Positions 1 through 11,132 of a stretch of 64,000 nucleotides of DNA are shown here, piece after piece (within the stretch, counting starts at the first letter, position 1; every line of letters begins with the position of its first letter). The notes under the pieces were generated by a model. The model worked only from the letters and a program-made list of their open reading frames with translations. It was not told the DNA's origin and made no database searches. The DNA is taken from NCBI GenBank assembly GCA_026018925.1, contig JAKSZU010000025.1, forward strand, positions 25,153,696 through 25,217,695, read 5' to 3'. This stretch comes from Tupaia tana. Lineage: Eukaryota > Chordata > Mammalia > Scandentia > Tupaiidae. The position numbers and the translations under genes were made by a program.

Positions 1-960
1 GTGTGTAAGAGAAGCCCATAGTGGCAGCATTCATGTGTGCTTTTTTTTAATGGGGTGTGAAGTCTCACATCCATCTGAAGCATCTTTGCTTTGGTCCATC
101 CTCCAAGAGAGCAATGATTAACACACCCCACATCTTCCAAACCTCCCAGATGTTAAGTCAGACACAATTACATTTTCTTTGAAATGCAGGACTCTCACAT
201 CAGCCTTATCATGTTCCACTGAAGGTCCCCTCTCTGCCTTCCCTCTTATTCACGGGGCTTATATTATAGAGTTCTCCAATGACATCTTGCTTCCGATTTC
301 TTTATGCTTTGATCTTTTTTGTATGCTCCAAATGAGTTAGGGGTTGAAGAACTTGCTAATTATGCTCTGGACACTACTGTGTTTTATTTGGTGCTCTATT
401 TCACGTCTCACTTTATTGCCTAATATATACCTTTTCAGATCTTAACTAAAACATGTATTTTAATGGTTTAATAGCCTTAAATCTTTTTTACTAATATATT
501 TTATTCCCCAGAAAACAACTTCTTCAGATTCCATTTTTGTTTTGTATTAGGCAGCTCCAAGAAACAGAAGGGAAGGGGGAGGAAGACTGCCAAGGATAGC
601 AGAGACATAGAATGGGAAAGAGGGGAAAAAAGCAACAACAGAAACAAACCCTGAGGTTGCCAGCTCCGAAGAAAACGTAGGACTGCTGTAAGGTTTAGGA
701 GGGAGGATAGGTATCAGCTCGGTGACTTAAGTCTTCAGCTCTCAACCATTTTGATTGAGGGATGCCTTCAAATTCTTAAATAGTAATGAAAACCCCCAGA
801 AACTTATATTTATGTGGATTTTATCTATCAATATTTACTCTATTAGCAATTAAAACTACAAAGTACTAGAATATATAAGGAAACTTTATATTAATGATCA
901 AAGCAATGACATGATTACACTTCATGTATCCTACAGTTCATTTATTAGAAAGGAACCCTC
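1..960. other. unassigned AT-rich sequence
   Basis: No gene or confidently named repeat is visible. About 729-890 (AACCATTTT, ATTGAGGGA, then TTATGTGGATTTTATCTATC) resembles a medium-reiteration mammalian repeat that I cannot name. Confidence 0.4.
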
Positions 961-1038
961 TTACACAGTTAGTGGGAATGTAAATTAATATAGCCACTGT
1001 GGAGAATAATATGGAGGTTCCTCAAAAACCTGCAAATA

Positions 1039-1108
1039 CTGGGTTGTCGGGAAAATCCTGACACATTTTTGCATAGAAAAATATAGCATGACTTTCCCAA
1101 TGAACTAA
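1039..1108. mobile_element. 70-bp mariner-like MITE inside L1
   Basis: An imperfect inverted repeat: the left arm starts CTGGGTTGTCGGGAAAATC and the right arm, reverse-complemented, starts TTAGTTCATTGGGAAAGTC. It is flanked by TA on both sides (1037-1038 and 1109-1110), as Tc1/mariner elements are. Removing it restores the L1 reading CTGCAAATA..CTACTATATATGACCC. A second copy of exactly the same length is at 58891-58960. Confidence 0.8.
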
Positions 1109-1317
1109 TAGTACTACTATATATGACCCAGAATCCCACTCCTAGGTTATTTACCCTCAAGATAGGAATACACTTAGTTGGAAAAACACTTGCACATCCA
1201 TGTTTATTGCAACATTATTCACAATTGCTAAGACATGGAATCAACCCAAATGTCCAAGAACAGATAAATGGATTGAAAAAATGTGACACATATATTCTAT
1301 GGAATACTTCTCAGCCT

Positions 1318-1386
1318 AAAAAAAAAAACAAACAAAAAAAAAACAAAAAAAAAACAACAAACAAACAAACAAACAAACAAAAAAAC
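1318..1386. repeat. A-rich (AAAC)n simple repeat within L1
   Basis: Runs of A with interspersed C, including (AAAC)n, interrupt the L1 ORF2 tail right after TACTTCTCAGCC. The site corresponds to the A-rich CAGCCATAAAAAA motif of L1, so it is probably a local slippage expansion. Confidence 0.8.
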
Positions 1387-1929
1387 AGTGATCCCCTGGC
1401 ATTTGACAGAAACTGGACAAATATAGAATACTTAATGCTAAGTAAAGTAAGCCAGACTATGAAAGAGTAGCATTGTATGTCCCCACTATATATATATATA
1501 TATGGAAAGTCTGCACTCTATGGCAGAAACTGAAAGATTAGAAAGTATGAAAGCATAGAGAGCAACTGTGTATACCAGAGACAGTGTAGGAGGAAGGTGG
1601 ACAATGGGAAGGGATGGAGGAAAGAGGGAAGAAATCAAGAGAAAAAAATTCTCAAAAAAAAAGAGAAACACTTAACAGACACAAAATGGAAACTTATATG
1701 TTGATAATAATGTGCCTGGCAACATCTTTGACTGGACTAATATACAACATATTCATGCTGGGAAAATTAATTTCATATGCTGTAAAAATGTATAGTGATT
1801 AAATGTTAAATAAAGAAGAAATAAAGGTAAATAATTAGTATTATTATAAAAAATAGTTTTGACCACACAGTCCTCTGGGAAGGGTCTTAAGAACTCACAG
1901 GTATACCAGGCTATCCCCATGACATATTA

Positions 1930-2041
1930 CAGAAGCTCCTGGGAATTTATATTATAAAAAATACAATGCATAGATTTCAATTTTTGTACCAAAATAAGCT
2001 TATATTTTAATGTAATGTTTCCACAAGCATTTTGAAACCCC
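1930..2041. mobile_element. palindromic MITE, about 110-130 bp family (family P)
   Basis: Contains the family core GCATAGATTTCAATTTTTG and the right arm ending CATTTTGAAACCCC. The arms are imperfect inverted repeats, best seen at 38020-38152 and 34439-34566. There is no coding capacity. Probably a non-autonomous DNA transposon; the family name is not recalled. Confidence 0.6.
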
Positions 2042-2685
2042 TTGTATTTTTGAGAATTGCTAAATTAAGTGGTCAGTAACTACTTTTACTTTATTTTCTG
2101 GGAGGCTTACAAAAATACACATTTAAAAACTGCTTATTGGCAAGCTTTCATCTCAGGCAACTAGTTATGAGTATAAACTTTTCCAGAACTCTCAGCTTAT
2201 AAACTAGAATAAAAAATTAAGCTGATGAAAGAAATCAAACAAAAAAAAAATCTTTCAGACCTTGAATATTTTGATTTAACATATCCACTTGTCTTCCCTA
2301 ATTGTACTTTATTCATTAGCTATGAAGGAAAATAATACACATAACATTTTGTTAGGTAATCTATGCTTATTGAAGATCACAAAAATATAAATTGGTTTAT
2401 TTTTTCTCTGTTTTGAGTAAGGTCTGAATTGACCTACAATACGAAAACAATAAATTTAGACTCTGCCCAACAGCATTAAGAGATTTCACTGCAAAGATAA
2501 TGTAGTAGTGCTATCTTACCAACGGTTCGAAACTTTCATGAGTTCCCTCCTCAGAGGAATACTGGCCTATTTTATAAAATGCCCCAGTGGACGGACATTC
2601 CAAGTATCAATACGAATATTCCCTAAAAATTAATCTTTTCTATTTTTCAGGTAAATTATTACCTTTATACATTTTACATCAAAAT
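2042..2685. other. unassigned AT-rich sequence
   Basis: No gene or recognisable repeat seen. The AT-rich stretch ends at the SINE target site. Confidence 0.4.
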
Positions 2686-2697
2686 ACTTTAACTGAG

Positions 2698-2964
2698 GGG
2701 AACCAGCAGTTAGCGTAATGGCTATGTCGCTGGACTCTCACATAGTCGACCGCCGTTCGCGTCCTGGACCCGGTGGCTTAAAACTCACACTGGGCGCGTG
2801 TGTGTACGTGCCCAAGATCCCGAGAGGAGAATGGAGGAGAAGGGATTGCGGCGTGACCATCCCCCCTGGGGGGTGATTTCTTGCTTTCTGTCTCTATGTC
2901 TCTCTCTGTCTGTCTGGCGAGCGCACGCGCCCTATAGCGAAAACCTCTCCAAAAAACAAAAAAA
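2698..2964 (+). mobile_element. SINE-A, full length, head type 1
   Basis: tRNA-like head with A box TTAGCGTAATGGCTATGTCG and a B-box-like TTCGCGTCCTGG, then the body, the CCCCCCTGGGGGG hairpin, a CT-rich stretch and CCCTATAGCGAAAACCTCTC before the A tail. A 12-bp target duplication ACTTTAACTGAG (2686-2697 and 2965-2976) bounds it exactly. Many CpGs are retained, so the copy is young. Confidence 0.93.
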
Positions 2965-3307
2965 ACTTTAACTGAGAAAGAATTATAGGGAAAAGAGAGT
3001 GACTCTCTCACATTTAAATTTCAAAGTGCTTAGCTTGTTTTCTAGTTTTTTTTTGTTTGTGTGTTTTGTGTTTTTTTTTTAGACTAAAATGAAAACATTA
3101 AGGAAATGATCAACTAAGGAGCAAGTATTATTTTCCACTGAAAAACTTTCAACTGAATATTTTTGGTGCCATGCATGGTTTCAGAGTAATTACTATAAAG
3201 GCCAAATAATATGGAACTTTTCAATTTTTTTCCTGATTTTAGAAATAATGCATGTTCTTTTTTTTTTTTTTAAGAACTTTTAAAATAAATAGTGCAAAAG
3301 AAATTAA

Positions 3308-3400
3308 TGCAGAGCCAGCCCCATGACTTAGTGGTTAAGAGAGCTGGATCCCACATTCCTGTGCAGTTGGAATCCCAGACACAGGGGCCTGAAAATAAAA
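3308..3400 (+). mobile_element. short tRNA-like SINE fragment with A-rich tail
   Basis: GAGCCAGCCCCATGACTTAG then GTGGTTAAGAG has an A-box-like shape, followed by a degraded B box (GTTGGAATCCC) and AAAATAAAAAAAG. It lacks the SINE-A body. It could be an old tRNA-only SINE or a head fragment of another family. Confidence 0.45.
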
Positions 3401-3914
3401 AAAGAAACAAAAATCATTTAATACTACTTTTTAGAGATAACACATTACAATTATATCATAAATAGTGAATCAAGTTGAATTATTAACATATTTCTAATTT
3501 TTTTTTTCATTTTTGCTAATTTTTTATTTATCCTGGCAATTATGTGTTTATTTCATCATTACTTTCTAAAAGTGTAGTTTCTGTTGGATCATTGTTGAAC
3601 ATTCTTTATTCTTATATTATGTTTCTTATATTATGTTTCAATTACTTCCTGTCTGCATTTAATTTTATATTATCTATTCAATTATTTGATTAAAGTTCTT
3701 AAGTATTTAATCTTGTTTTTGTAAAACACAATGACTCTCATTCCTAGCAGATTTTTTTCTTGTGTTTTGCAAGTTTTGATTAGGAGTCCATCTTGAGACA
3801 TTTCACTGAACTCCTCAACAGCATGAATTGTGGGTATCTTTTTCCAAAATTATTTTCCAAAAACAGAGATTCTATTATCCTAGAACAAATCTTTGTATTA
3901 ATTTAATGCAATAT
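3401..3914. other. unassigned AT-rich sequence
   Basis: No feature recognised in this AT-rich interval. Confidence 0.4.
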
Positions 3915-4170
3915 TCATTCTAATAACAAAATTAATTGAATACCAAGATACTGTTCTAATTAACTGGGAATACAACAGTGAACACAACAAGTAAGATATC
4001 AGCCTTTGTTGAGTTACTTATTCTATATAGGGGGACAGAGACAATAAATGAATAAGCAAAATATATAGTATAATAAACACTCCTAAGGAAAAAAGGCAAA
4101 AGAAGGAAGAAACATGTAGACAAAGTGTACACAAGGTTTAAAGAATCTTGCACTTCCTGAACAGTATAAA
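3915..4170 (-). mobile_element. L2-type LINE 3' end, reverse
   Basis: Reads as the reverse of an L2 3' end: CCAAGATACTGTTCTAATTA, ACTGGGAATACAACAGTGAA, then GGGGGACAGAGACAATAAAT. Decayed and non-coding. Confidence 0.65.
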
Positions 4171-4289
4171 TGTAAAGCTATCCTTGTTTAATGGCAAGGC
4201 CATAGCTTAGCATTTTTAGGAAGGTATTTTACCACCCAGAGTCCAGTTTAACATGTCTTCATGTCATTTCCCTTTGCCAGAAGGTAATT

Positions 4290-4319
4290 TGATGGATAGA
4301 TAGATAGACAGACAGATAA
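4290..4319. repeat. (GATA)/(GACA) microsatellite
   Basis: GATGGATAGATAGATAGACA followed by GACAGATAA is a short tetranucleotide tract. Confidence 0.85.
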
Positions 4320-5610
4320 CCCCCTAATGATTTTATCTAACGTCAAAGGGAAGGGATGTCTCCATTCTAATTTTAACAATTAAGATGACTGCAGGCTTCT
4401 ACTCCCACCCTGGCAAGACTATTAAACCAAAAGTTTCTTCGTTACTAACCCCTCACACTGCACAAATCCCACACGACATATGATGACTTCTCATGTTTTA
4501 GATTTGCTCTTTATTTGTAACTGTTGACTCAGCATATTTGTGCTCCAGCAGAATCTGCTGAAGATGGAAGAGTGATGCATCAGGAGAACTTTTCCTGGCT
4601 GAAAGAGGGAATAACTGTGCTTCCTTGGCTGTGGAAAAGAGGCCTGACAAGATAAATTGAGGTAATTAAAAGTTTGCACCCTAATCTAGGAACGTTTGCT
4701 CTCATTTTGGGGGGCCAACATTCATTGGTAGAAGAAATTCCAAAAAGAGTTTTGACAATGGATGGCCAGATGAATAGAAATGCCCCACTTTTCTCTGGGA
4801 CTGGGAGGAAGCAGTTTCTCCCAGTGCCCACACCAGCTGCAGCAAAACAGGCCTAACTGATGAGCAGATATCGGCAACAAGAGTGTCTGAGATGCTGCTC
4901 CAATCTCCTGTGACCAGAAGTGGACATCCGAAAACTTCTCACGTGAACCAGGTGGCAGAGATGGGGTAAAACTGAGAGCCATGAGGTGGTGATGATGATG
5001 TTTCAGGTGAACAACTCAAGCCTGGCTCCAGATTAACAAAGAGGTTGAATCTCAAAGAACCAGCAGTATCTGTCAGAGCTGAACGCCAGCCAGCAAGGGG
5101 AGACGGTGAGCTCCTAACCAATCTTTTCTCCTGCAAAGAGAATAGATGGCAAAGGCAACCAGCAGTAGAGCCAAACAAGAAGCAACTGAGATGAAAACCA
5201 TCCTCCTGTTTTTGCCAGAATACCAAGAAAGCTCTGCTACAGAGTACAGGGAAGAAGACGAGGCAGAGAGGAGAATCTTGGATTACAATAGAAGCTTGAC
5301 CAAATTCACAAGATTGACAAGACTTTCTTCTTAGTCATTAAGAGAAAACAGGAGCTCAAGAATTTGTTTTACTTACACAGGAATGAAGCAAAGTAAATCT
5401 CTTCAGTTACATTTATAGATTATTATAACTAGGATGTTGTACTTATACATAAAATCTAAAAGAGTATAAAATTCTCACCCAAGACCAACCCATTGATGGT
5501 AATTTGACATGGGCAGACTTGAATGCAAAGCAACCACGTCCAAACTTTCATTTCTACCACAGCACTTATAACTTTCCAATTTACTCTATTACTTTTGTAT
5601 TAATATGATT
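4320..5610. other. unassigned sequence, no gene
   Basis: A less AT-rich interval with several overlapping short open frames on both strands (the longest about 95 codons). None resembles a known protein, and frames overlap on opposite strands as chance frames do. No repeat recognised. Confidence 0.4.
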
Positions 5611-5614
5611 CTAT

Positions 5615-5748
5615 TGTCTGTTACTTCATCTTCCACGCCCAACCCCACCACAAGCATAAACTCTATGAAAGCAGGAAGTTTTGTCTTGTTTGTTACAGTA
5701 GTGCCTGGCACATTTTAAATGTTCAATAAATATTTGTCAAATGAATTG
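5615..5748 (+). mobile_element. L2 3' end
   Basis: Shows the L2 terminus pattern: AAACTCTATGAAAGCAGGAA, AGTGCCTGGCACATTTTAAA, TGTTCAATAAATATTTGTCA, then a TGAATTGA-like end. Confidence 0.85.
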
Positions 5749-5877
5749 ACTTATAAATTGATACTAAAAATCTCTAGGAAGCTCTTTAAAATTCAGATAT
5801 CTGCCCCTGGTCATAGAGTACCTCGGGAGCAACCCTGAGTCTGCAGAGGTGTGTATGTATACTCACACACGTATATG

Positions 5878-6116
5878 TATTTTTAATTGCCAGAGAGCAT
5901 GTGCGCTTACCAGAGACAGAGAGCAAGAGAGGGAGAAAGCACTCCCTTCCTAATAGAATGTGTTCACTCCGCAGTCCCTTCTCCTCCATTTTCCATTCTG
6001 TTAGAATTTTAGGCATGCATGCACACATGCCTGGCATGGTTTTCAAGCTGCTTGGGCTAGGATTTGAACCATGGTTAGCTATGTAGGATTTTAACTAGCA
6101 GGCCACAGGACCAGCC
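5878..6116 (-). mobile_element. diverged SINE-A relative (older form)
   Basis: On the minus strand it starts GGCTGGTCCTGTGGCCTGCT, has B-box-like GGTTCAAATCC, the shared body word AAAATGGAGGAGAAGGGACT, a CT-rich stretch and a GTAAGCGCACATGCTCTCTGG end. The 3' end differs from SINE-A (CTCTGGCAATT, not CCCTATAGCAAAAA). The copy at 15100-15357 is its nearest partner. Confidence 0.75.
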
Positions 6117-6639
6117 TCTGAGTCTAGATTACTAACAATCTCCCCAGGTGATTCTGAGGCACTTTGGGTCTAAGAATTATTGTGTCACTGGGCTGGTACA
6201 GAGGGCAAAGACCAGGTAAGGAGACCCACTTATGTAAATACATTTGGTTGGGAGACAATGCACACTTGGCAGTAAATCCCCCCATGAGACGACCTCATAG
6301 CCTGTCTTTGCCTTAACTTCTGTCTTCATGAAATATTTGTGATTGCTTACATTTACATAGATCAGAGAAAATGGTACATTATCTGTGACAAATTGTAAAG
6401 GTGATTTCCTATATGATGACAGATTTTCAATATTTCCAGTGTTTCTTTTTTTTTTTCACTTTCATCATATCTTTACATAGAGGACTCACAGGTGTCTCTG
6501 AATCAACATGTCTCACACAGAATTTTTCATTCCTATCTCAAACAAAAATTAATTAGTATTTCATTAAAAAAACTAACACTTCATAGCATGTATCACCATT
6601 TTCAATTGTATTTAGCTCTGTGTTTACCATGTTATTTTT
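6117..6639. other. unassigned sequence
   Basis: No gene or repeat recognised. AT-rich, with one poly(T) stretch near 6449. Confidence 0.4.
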
Positions 6640-7330
6640 AAAATTTTTCTTATTGAACATTCACTCACTTAAATGTCTAAGCATATCAGACATTACTGTT
6701 GACTATAACCCAGTATTGCATACCAGGTCTCTAGAGCTTATTCATCTTGCCTGACTAAAACTTTATGCCCATTGATTAGTAACTCCTCATTTTTATTTTC
6801 CCTAGTCTCTAGAAATTACCATTTTTACTCTTGGATCCAATGAATTTGAGTACATAGGATACCTTATATAAGTAGAATCGTGCAGTATTTTTCTTTCTGT
6901 AACTTGCTTTTTTCACTTAGGACAATTTTCTCATTTTATCCACATTGTCACAAAATAGAATTGTCTTCTTGTTCATGGCTGAAACATAATTCATATATGT
7001 ATTTTGTATCTATTCATCTGTCAATGCAGTGGACATTAAGGTTGCCTCTCTATTTTAGCTATTGTGAAAACTGCTACCATAAACATTGGAATCTTAATAT
7101 ACCTTGAGATCCCAATTTCAATTCTTTTGGATAAATACCCAGATGTGGAATTGCTAGATCACATGGTAGCTCTATTTCTCCCTTTTTGAGAAAACTCAAC
7201 ACAGTTTTCCATGGCAACTCTACTAATTCCATGCCCATCAAAAGTGTGCCATTGTTGCACTTTCTCCTTGTCCCCTTGAGCATGTGTTGTCTTTTTAACT
7301 GTGTTTATTATTTACCCCTGAGTGCTACAC
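6640..7330 (-). mobile_element. old L1 3' end, reverse
   Basis: Reverse-strand L1: TTGACTATAACCCAGTATTG, GTCTCTAGAGCTTATTCATC, TTGATTAGTAACTCCTCATT, then ORF2-terminal words GGATAAATACCCAGATGTGG and AATTGCTAGATCACATGGTA. Frames are broken. Confidence 0.9.
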
Positions 7331-7519
7331 CAGAGAGGAAGCTTTATAAAAATCATCCGCGGGCTGCTGGTTTCCTGTTACCTAGACTAGTGGTTGATAC
7401 GGAACTCTCAATAATCATACAATGAATGAAGACATAGTTGAAGAAATTTCTAGAGGTGGACTCTGCAATAGCTTGTCTGTGTATAAATGGAGAAATAACA
7501 AGTCACAGCCAATAACTGG

Positions 7520-7740
7520 AACACAAACACATGCCTGAGTAGAAGCAGAATGGTGATGGGATTCTTGTGGTGTCGTTTCGGGTATGGAAGACAATGTGCA
7601 TCAGGTCATGGGGGATTATAGTAACTGGGATTAGGATGTAGACTCCTTTAATGGGGAGATGGAGAAATTAGGACCTGATTCCTTGAGCAAAGGAATGACA
7701 AGATAAAAACAGGATTCTAGAAATACTTCTCTGAAGACAA
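7520..7740 (+). repeat. ancient interspersed repeat, class uncertain
   Basis: GAGCAAAGGAATGACAAGAT, AAAAACAGGATTCTAG and AAATACTTCTCTG match the pattern of an old mammalian repeat that also appears at 20600-21560 and 45170-45305. I associate it with L2-class sequence but cannot fix the class. Confidence 0.4.
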
Positions 7741-8190
7741 TGTGGACAACAAACTGCATACAGGTCCCCATCTTCTCTCCCTCCTGGGGCAGAAGAATCA
7801 GAATTAACTGTTCACGTGCTCAGAAATTCAATCCCATTTTGCCACTCCTTCCCTGCCTAGTATTCTGTGTGGGCTTATCTGATTCCTTGTCATTTCAAGT
7901 CTACCAAGGGTCACTAAAGTGAGTCTTCTTAAACCAGAGCACTCAAAAATGAATGAAAGTAAAACACAAGAAAAACTTGATTAAATTTCAAATACAAACA
8001 TATTGATCAATCACTCTATTTTACACTTTAATCATGATGATAAGTTGACTTTGATTCTACACATGAAAACATGGCAAGGAAGCTGTCGGTAAGACAAAAG
8101 AAAACTGGGAAATCTAGTACCTACTGCTATGGGTATAGTCCATTGCTGGGTGTGAAAGGTCTAAAGAACTACCTCAAATTAATTATGTTT
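7741..8190. other. unassigned sequence
   Basis: Nothing recognised. Confidence 0.4.
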
Positions 8191-8194
8191 GAAA

Positions 8195-8350
8195 CAACGA
8201 AAGTGGAAAGGTCTGTGTTTCACATGTATTAACTCTAGTAATCCTTACCCAAGCTTTAAGAGGAAGTTTCTATTTCTACCCCCATTTTACAGATAAGAAA
8301 ACTGAGGGTCAGAGAATGAGGTGATGTGCCTGCTTCACCATCTGTGCCAG
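8195..8350 (-). mobile_element. MIR, reverse
   Basis: CCCATTTTACAGATAAGAAA followed by ACTGAGGGTCAGAGAATGAG is the reverse of the MIR 3' core. Confidence 0.85.
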
Positions 8351-8374
8351 GAGCCACTACACCAGCCTGTTGGC

Positions 8375-8570
8375 TGAGTATCTTAAGATCTTAGGAGCCT
8401 TTCCACTTACCAAGTGTCTTTGTATACACTGTCCCTCCCTAACACCTCTGTGAGGCAGATATTATTATTTTCCCCATATTAGAGATGGGGAATTTGAGGG
8501 TTAGGGGAGAGAAGTGACTTGTCTAAAGCTTGAAATAGCAGAGCTGTATTTGAAAGCCACTGCACTTGTT
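8375..8570 (-). mobile_element. second MIR, reverse
   Basis: CACCTCTGTGAGGCAGATAT, TATTATTTTCCCCATATTAG, AGATGGGGAATTTGAGGG and GAAGTGACTTGTCTAAAG follow the MIR core and 3' part in reverse, a separate insertion from the one just upstream. Confidence 0.85.
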
Positions 8571-8742
8571 TTCCATATTTTTTTTTAATTCCCCCTACAC
8601 TCTACATGCTAACTTTGGGGCCAATGTCCTCCACCATTGTCCTCCTGTACCCATACAGGTACAGGAAGAAATAATACACCTAGTTATAAATACGTCAGTG
8701 TTAACTCAGCTTATTAGCCCTCATATCTGACCAGAAGTTTCA

Positions 8743-8989
8743 GGACCAGCAGATAGCGTAATGGTTACGTCACTGGACTCCCACAGAGTCGGCCACAATT
8801 TGAGTCCTGGACTCAGCAGTTTAAAGCTCATGCCAGGTGTGTGTGCATGCATGCCTAAAATCCTAGAGGAGAATGGAGAAGGGATTATGGCATAGCCAAC
8901 CTCCTCAGGGGGTGATTTCTTGCAAGTGCACATGCCCTATAGCAAAAATCGCTCTCTCTAAAAAAATTTAAAAAGTAAAATAAAATAAA
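8743..8989 (+). mobile_element. SINE-A, head type 1
   Basis: Head GGACCAGCAGATAGCGTAAT, then GGTTACGTCACTGG. The body is intact, but the CT-rich stretch between TGATTTCTTGC and AAGTGCACATGCCC is deleted. The end is CCCTATAGCAAAAATCGCTC. The target duplication AAGTTTCA is at 8735-8742 and 8990-8997. Confidence 0.9.
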
Positions 8990-8997
8990 AAGTTTCA

Positions 8998-9922
8998 TTG
9001 TGTCTTACCCTTCAACTACAAGCTTGTTCTGGAGGAAGCATAAGACACTGCAATAGCAGACTTACAGGTCCAGCCCTAAACCCAATTCCTCTGACTCCCA
9101 TTCAGTGTCTATTGATCTGTTTAACATTAAGCTTCAACAAGTTTGGCTATTTACTTTTTTTCCAGCATGCTAAATTAGAGGCAGGAAATTAGGAGAGTAG
9201 GATGCTGCATGAGGTACTAAAAGAGACAGCTGATGCTTGATCGTGAGTCAAAGGAATAAAAGCAAAACATAAACATTAGGTGTGTAGATCAGAGAACAAG
9301 TATTAGAGATGGTGGCCATGAGTGACGAGAAGACTACATTGCATCCAAATATACTAACGGGTCAGGGAAGTGAATAATTGATTTTTATGATTTCTTTTAA
9401 AAGTCTTTACAAAATCTGTCATTTGCAAAGCAACCACTTACAAAAATTTGCATTTACCTTTAGCAATAATAAGCCAGTGGAGGAATTAAAGAAACCTGTC
9501 TCTTTCTGTTGAAGAGTCTTCCAGTGACATATCTGACACCGGCTTTGACAAATGGGCATGGTCATCTTCCCTACCTTTCTGTTTTCAAAGGTTCTTTGTC
9601 ATTTACTAACTCAGTCACAAGCTTCACTGATTCCTATTTCACGTCATCATCAAAACCAGTGCCTTACTTGCTGCAGTTCTCCCATTTTTCCTATCATAGA
9701 TGAAGTCTCCATTATGATATACCCATGTTACTAATATTTGCTTCTTGGTGTTGCTTGGCACCTATTCCTCCTAGTTTGGATACAGTGCCTTAATTTTGAT
9801 TGAGTCTCCTAACTCTCAGCCCACATGCTTCAGGAAAGCTGACTTTTTTTCCTGTCTCTTCAAGTGGGGTTTGTAAAACTTTAGCCATCTGATCACAGTG
9901 AAATTATTTCATTGTTTGAGTT
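8998..9922. other. unassigned sequence
   Basis: No gene or repeat recognised. Short frames here are unlike known proteins. Confidence 0.4.
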
Positions 9923-10061
9923 CCAGAATCCTGAGAGGAGAAAGACTGTAGCATAACTATCCCCCCTCCCCCAGGTGGTGATTTCTCACTTCCCTTCTCT
10001 CTGTCTCTCTCCAGTAAGCACATGTGCCATATGGCAAAAAATCAAAAAAAAAAAAAAAAGA
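9923..10061 (+). mobile_element. SINE-A, 5'-truncated
   Basis: Begins in the body (AGAATCCTGAGAGGAGAAAG) and runs through the C-run, GGTGATTTCTCACTT, the CT-rich stretch, the ATGTGCCATATGGCAAAAAA end and a long A tail. The tRNA-like head is absent, so the head type cannot be called. Confidence 0.85.
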
Positions 10062-10127
10062 AAACTTTCAAACCATATTTTAGAGTATTATTTGAATCAC
10101 ACATATCTATTTAAGTTTGTAAAAGTA

Positions 10128-10162
10128 TTGAGTCGTCGGAAAAGTCACGGTGCATTTTTGCA
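10128..10162. mobile_element. single terminal arm of the mariner-like MITE
   Basis: TTGAGTCGTCGGAAAAGTCA then CGGTGCATTTTTGCAC follows a TA dinucleotide and matches the arms at 1039 and 58891. No opposite arm is found nearby, so this is a broken copy or the end of a longer element. Confidence 0.6.
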
Positions 10163-10224
10163 CCCAAGAGCACATATATGTACACTATAGAAATGTGTAT
10201 CTCTGTAGTTACATGTAGAAATGC

Positions 10225-10225
<1 letters not shown>

Positions 10226-10269
<44 letters not shown>
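10226..10269. repeat. (AT)n microsatellite
   Basis: A nearly pure TA run ending in ATATGCATGCAGG. Confidence 0.95.
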
Positions 10270-10272
<3 letters not shown>

Positions 10273-10375
10273 TGCAGGTATTTTGTCAAAACTTAGAAAG
10301 TACAGAAGAACAAAAAAGAAGAAGAAAATTTTCAAGGAGTAGCCATTAATAACACTTTGACATATATCCTGCCAT

Positions 10376-10600
10376 TCTTTTCTTTTTTAATTTAATCTTA
10401 TTATGAGAACACTTAACATGAGACCTACTCTCAACAAACTATCAAGTGGACAACACAATATTGTTGACCGTCTGAACACTGTTATACAACAGACCTCTAG
10501 AATGTATTCACTTGTTTGACCAAAAATGTATGAGCATTGATTAGTAACTCCCCAAGGATATACTTTTAAACTGATGTTCTTACAGACTAACTCACTCTAA
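10376..10600 (-). mobile_element. old L1 3' UTR, reverse
   Basis: TATGAGAACACTTAACATGA, GACCTACTCTCAACAAACTA, ATTGTTGACCGTCTGAACAC and TTGATTAGTAACTCCCCAAG are the reverse of an old L1 3' UTR. Confidence 0.85.
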
Positions 10601-10728
10601 AAATTTTGTTTCATAAAGTATTTATTAATGTTTAGCAATATTATCTATCCCAGATATACAGCTGGAATCCTACAACTGCCCTGTTGGTAGGAAAATCATT
10701 ACATCGTTAAATATTTTCCTTCTCATTT

Positions 10729-11119
<391 letters not shown>

Positions 11120-11132
11120 CTTCTCATTTTAT

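Larger units (their letters stand above)
961..1830 (+). mobile_element. L1 3' end (ORF2 C-terminus plus 3' UTR), lineage type
   Basis: The sequence follows the end of L1 ORF2: GGGAATGTAAATTAATATAG, CCACTGTGGAGAATAATATG, then CATGTTTATTGCAACATTAT, ATGGAATCAACCCAAATGTC and GCTAAGTAAAGTAAGCCAGA. After that comes a 3' UTR with GGCAACATCTTTGACTGGAC and a weak A-rich end. The frame is broken and not functional. A 70-bp MITE sits at 1039-1108 and an A-rich expansion at 1318-1386. A minus-strand relative lies at 23160-23770, and the same 3' UTR recurs at about 58990-59120. Confidence 0.88.

Noticed and set aside
1123-1470. 115-codon plus frame with L1-like words
   Set aside because: It is the decayed end of L1 ORF2, broken by an A-rich expansion; not a gene.
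2698-2770. Possible tRNA gene
   Set aside because: The cloverleaf is incomplete and the sequence is the head of a bounded SINE with target duplications.
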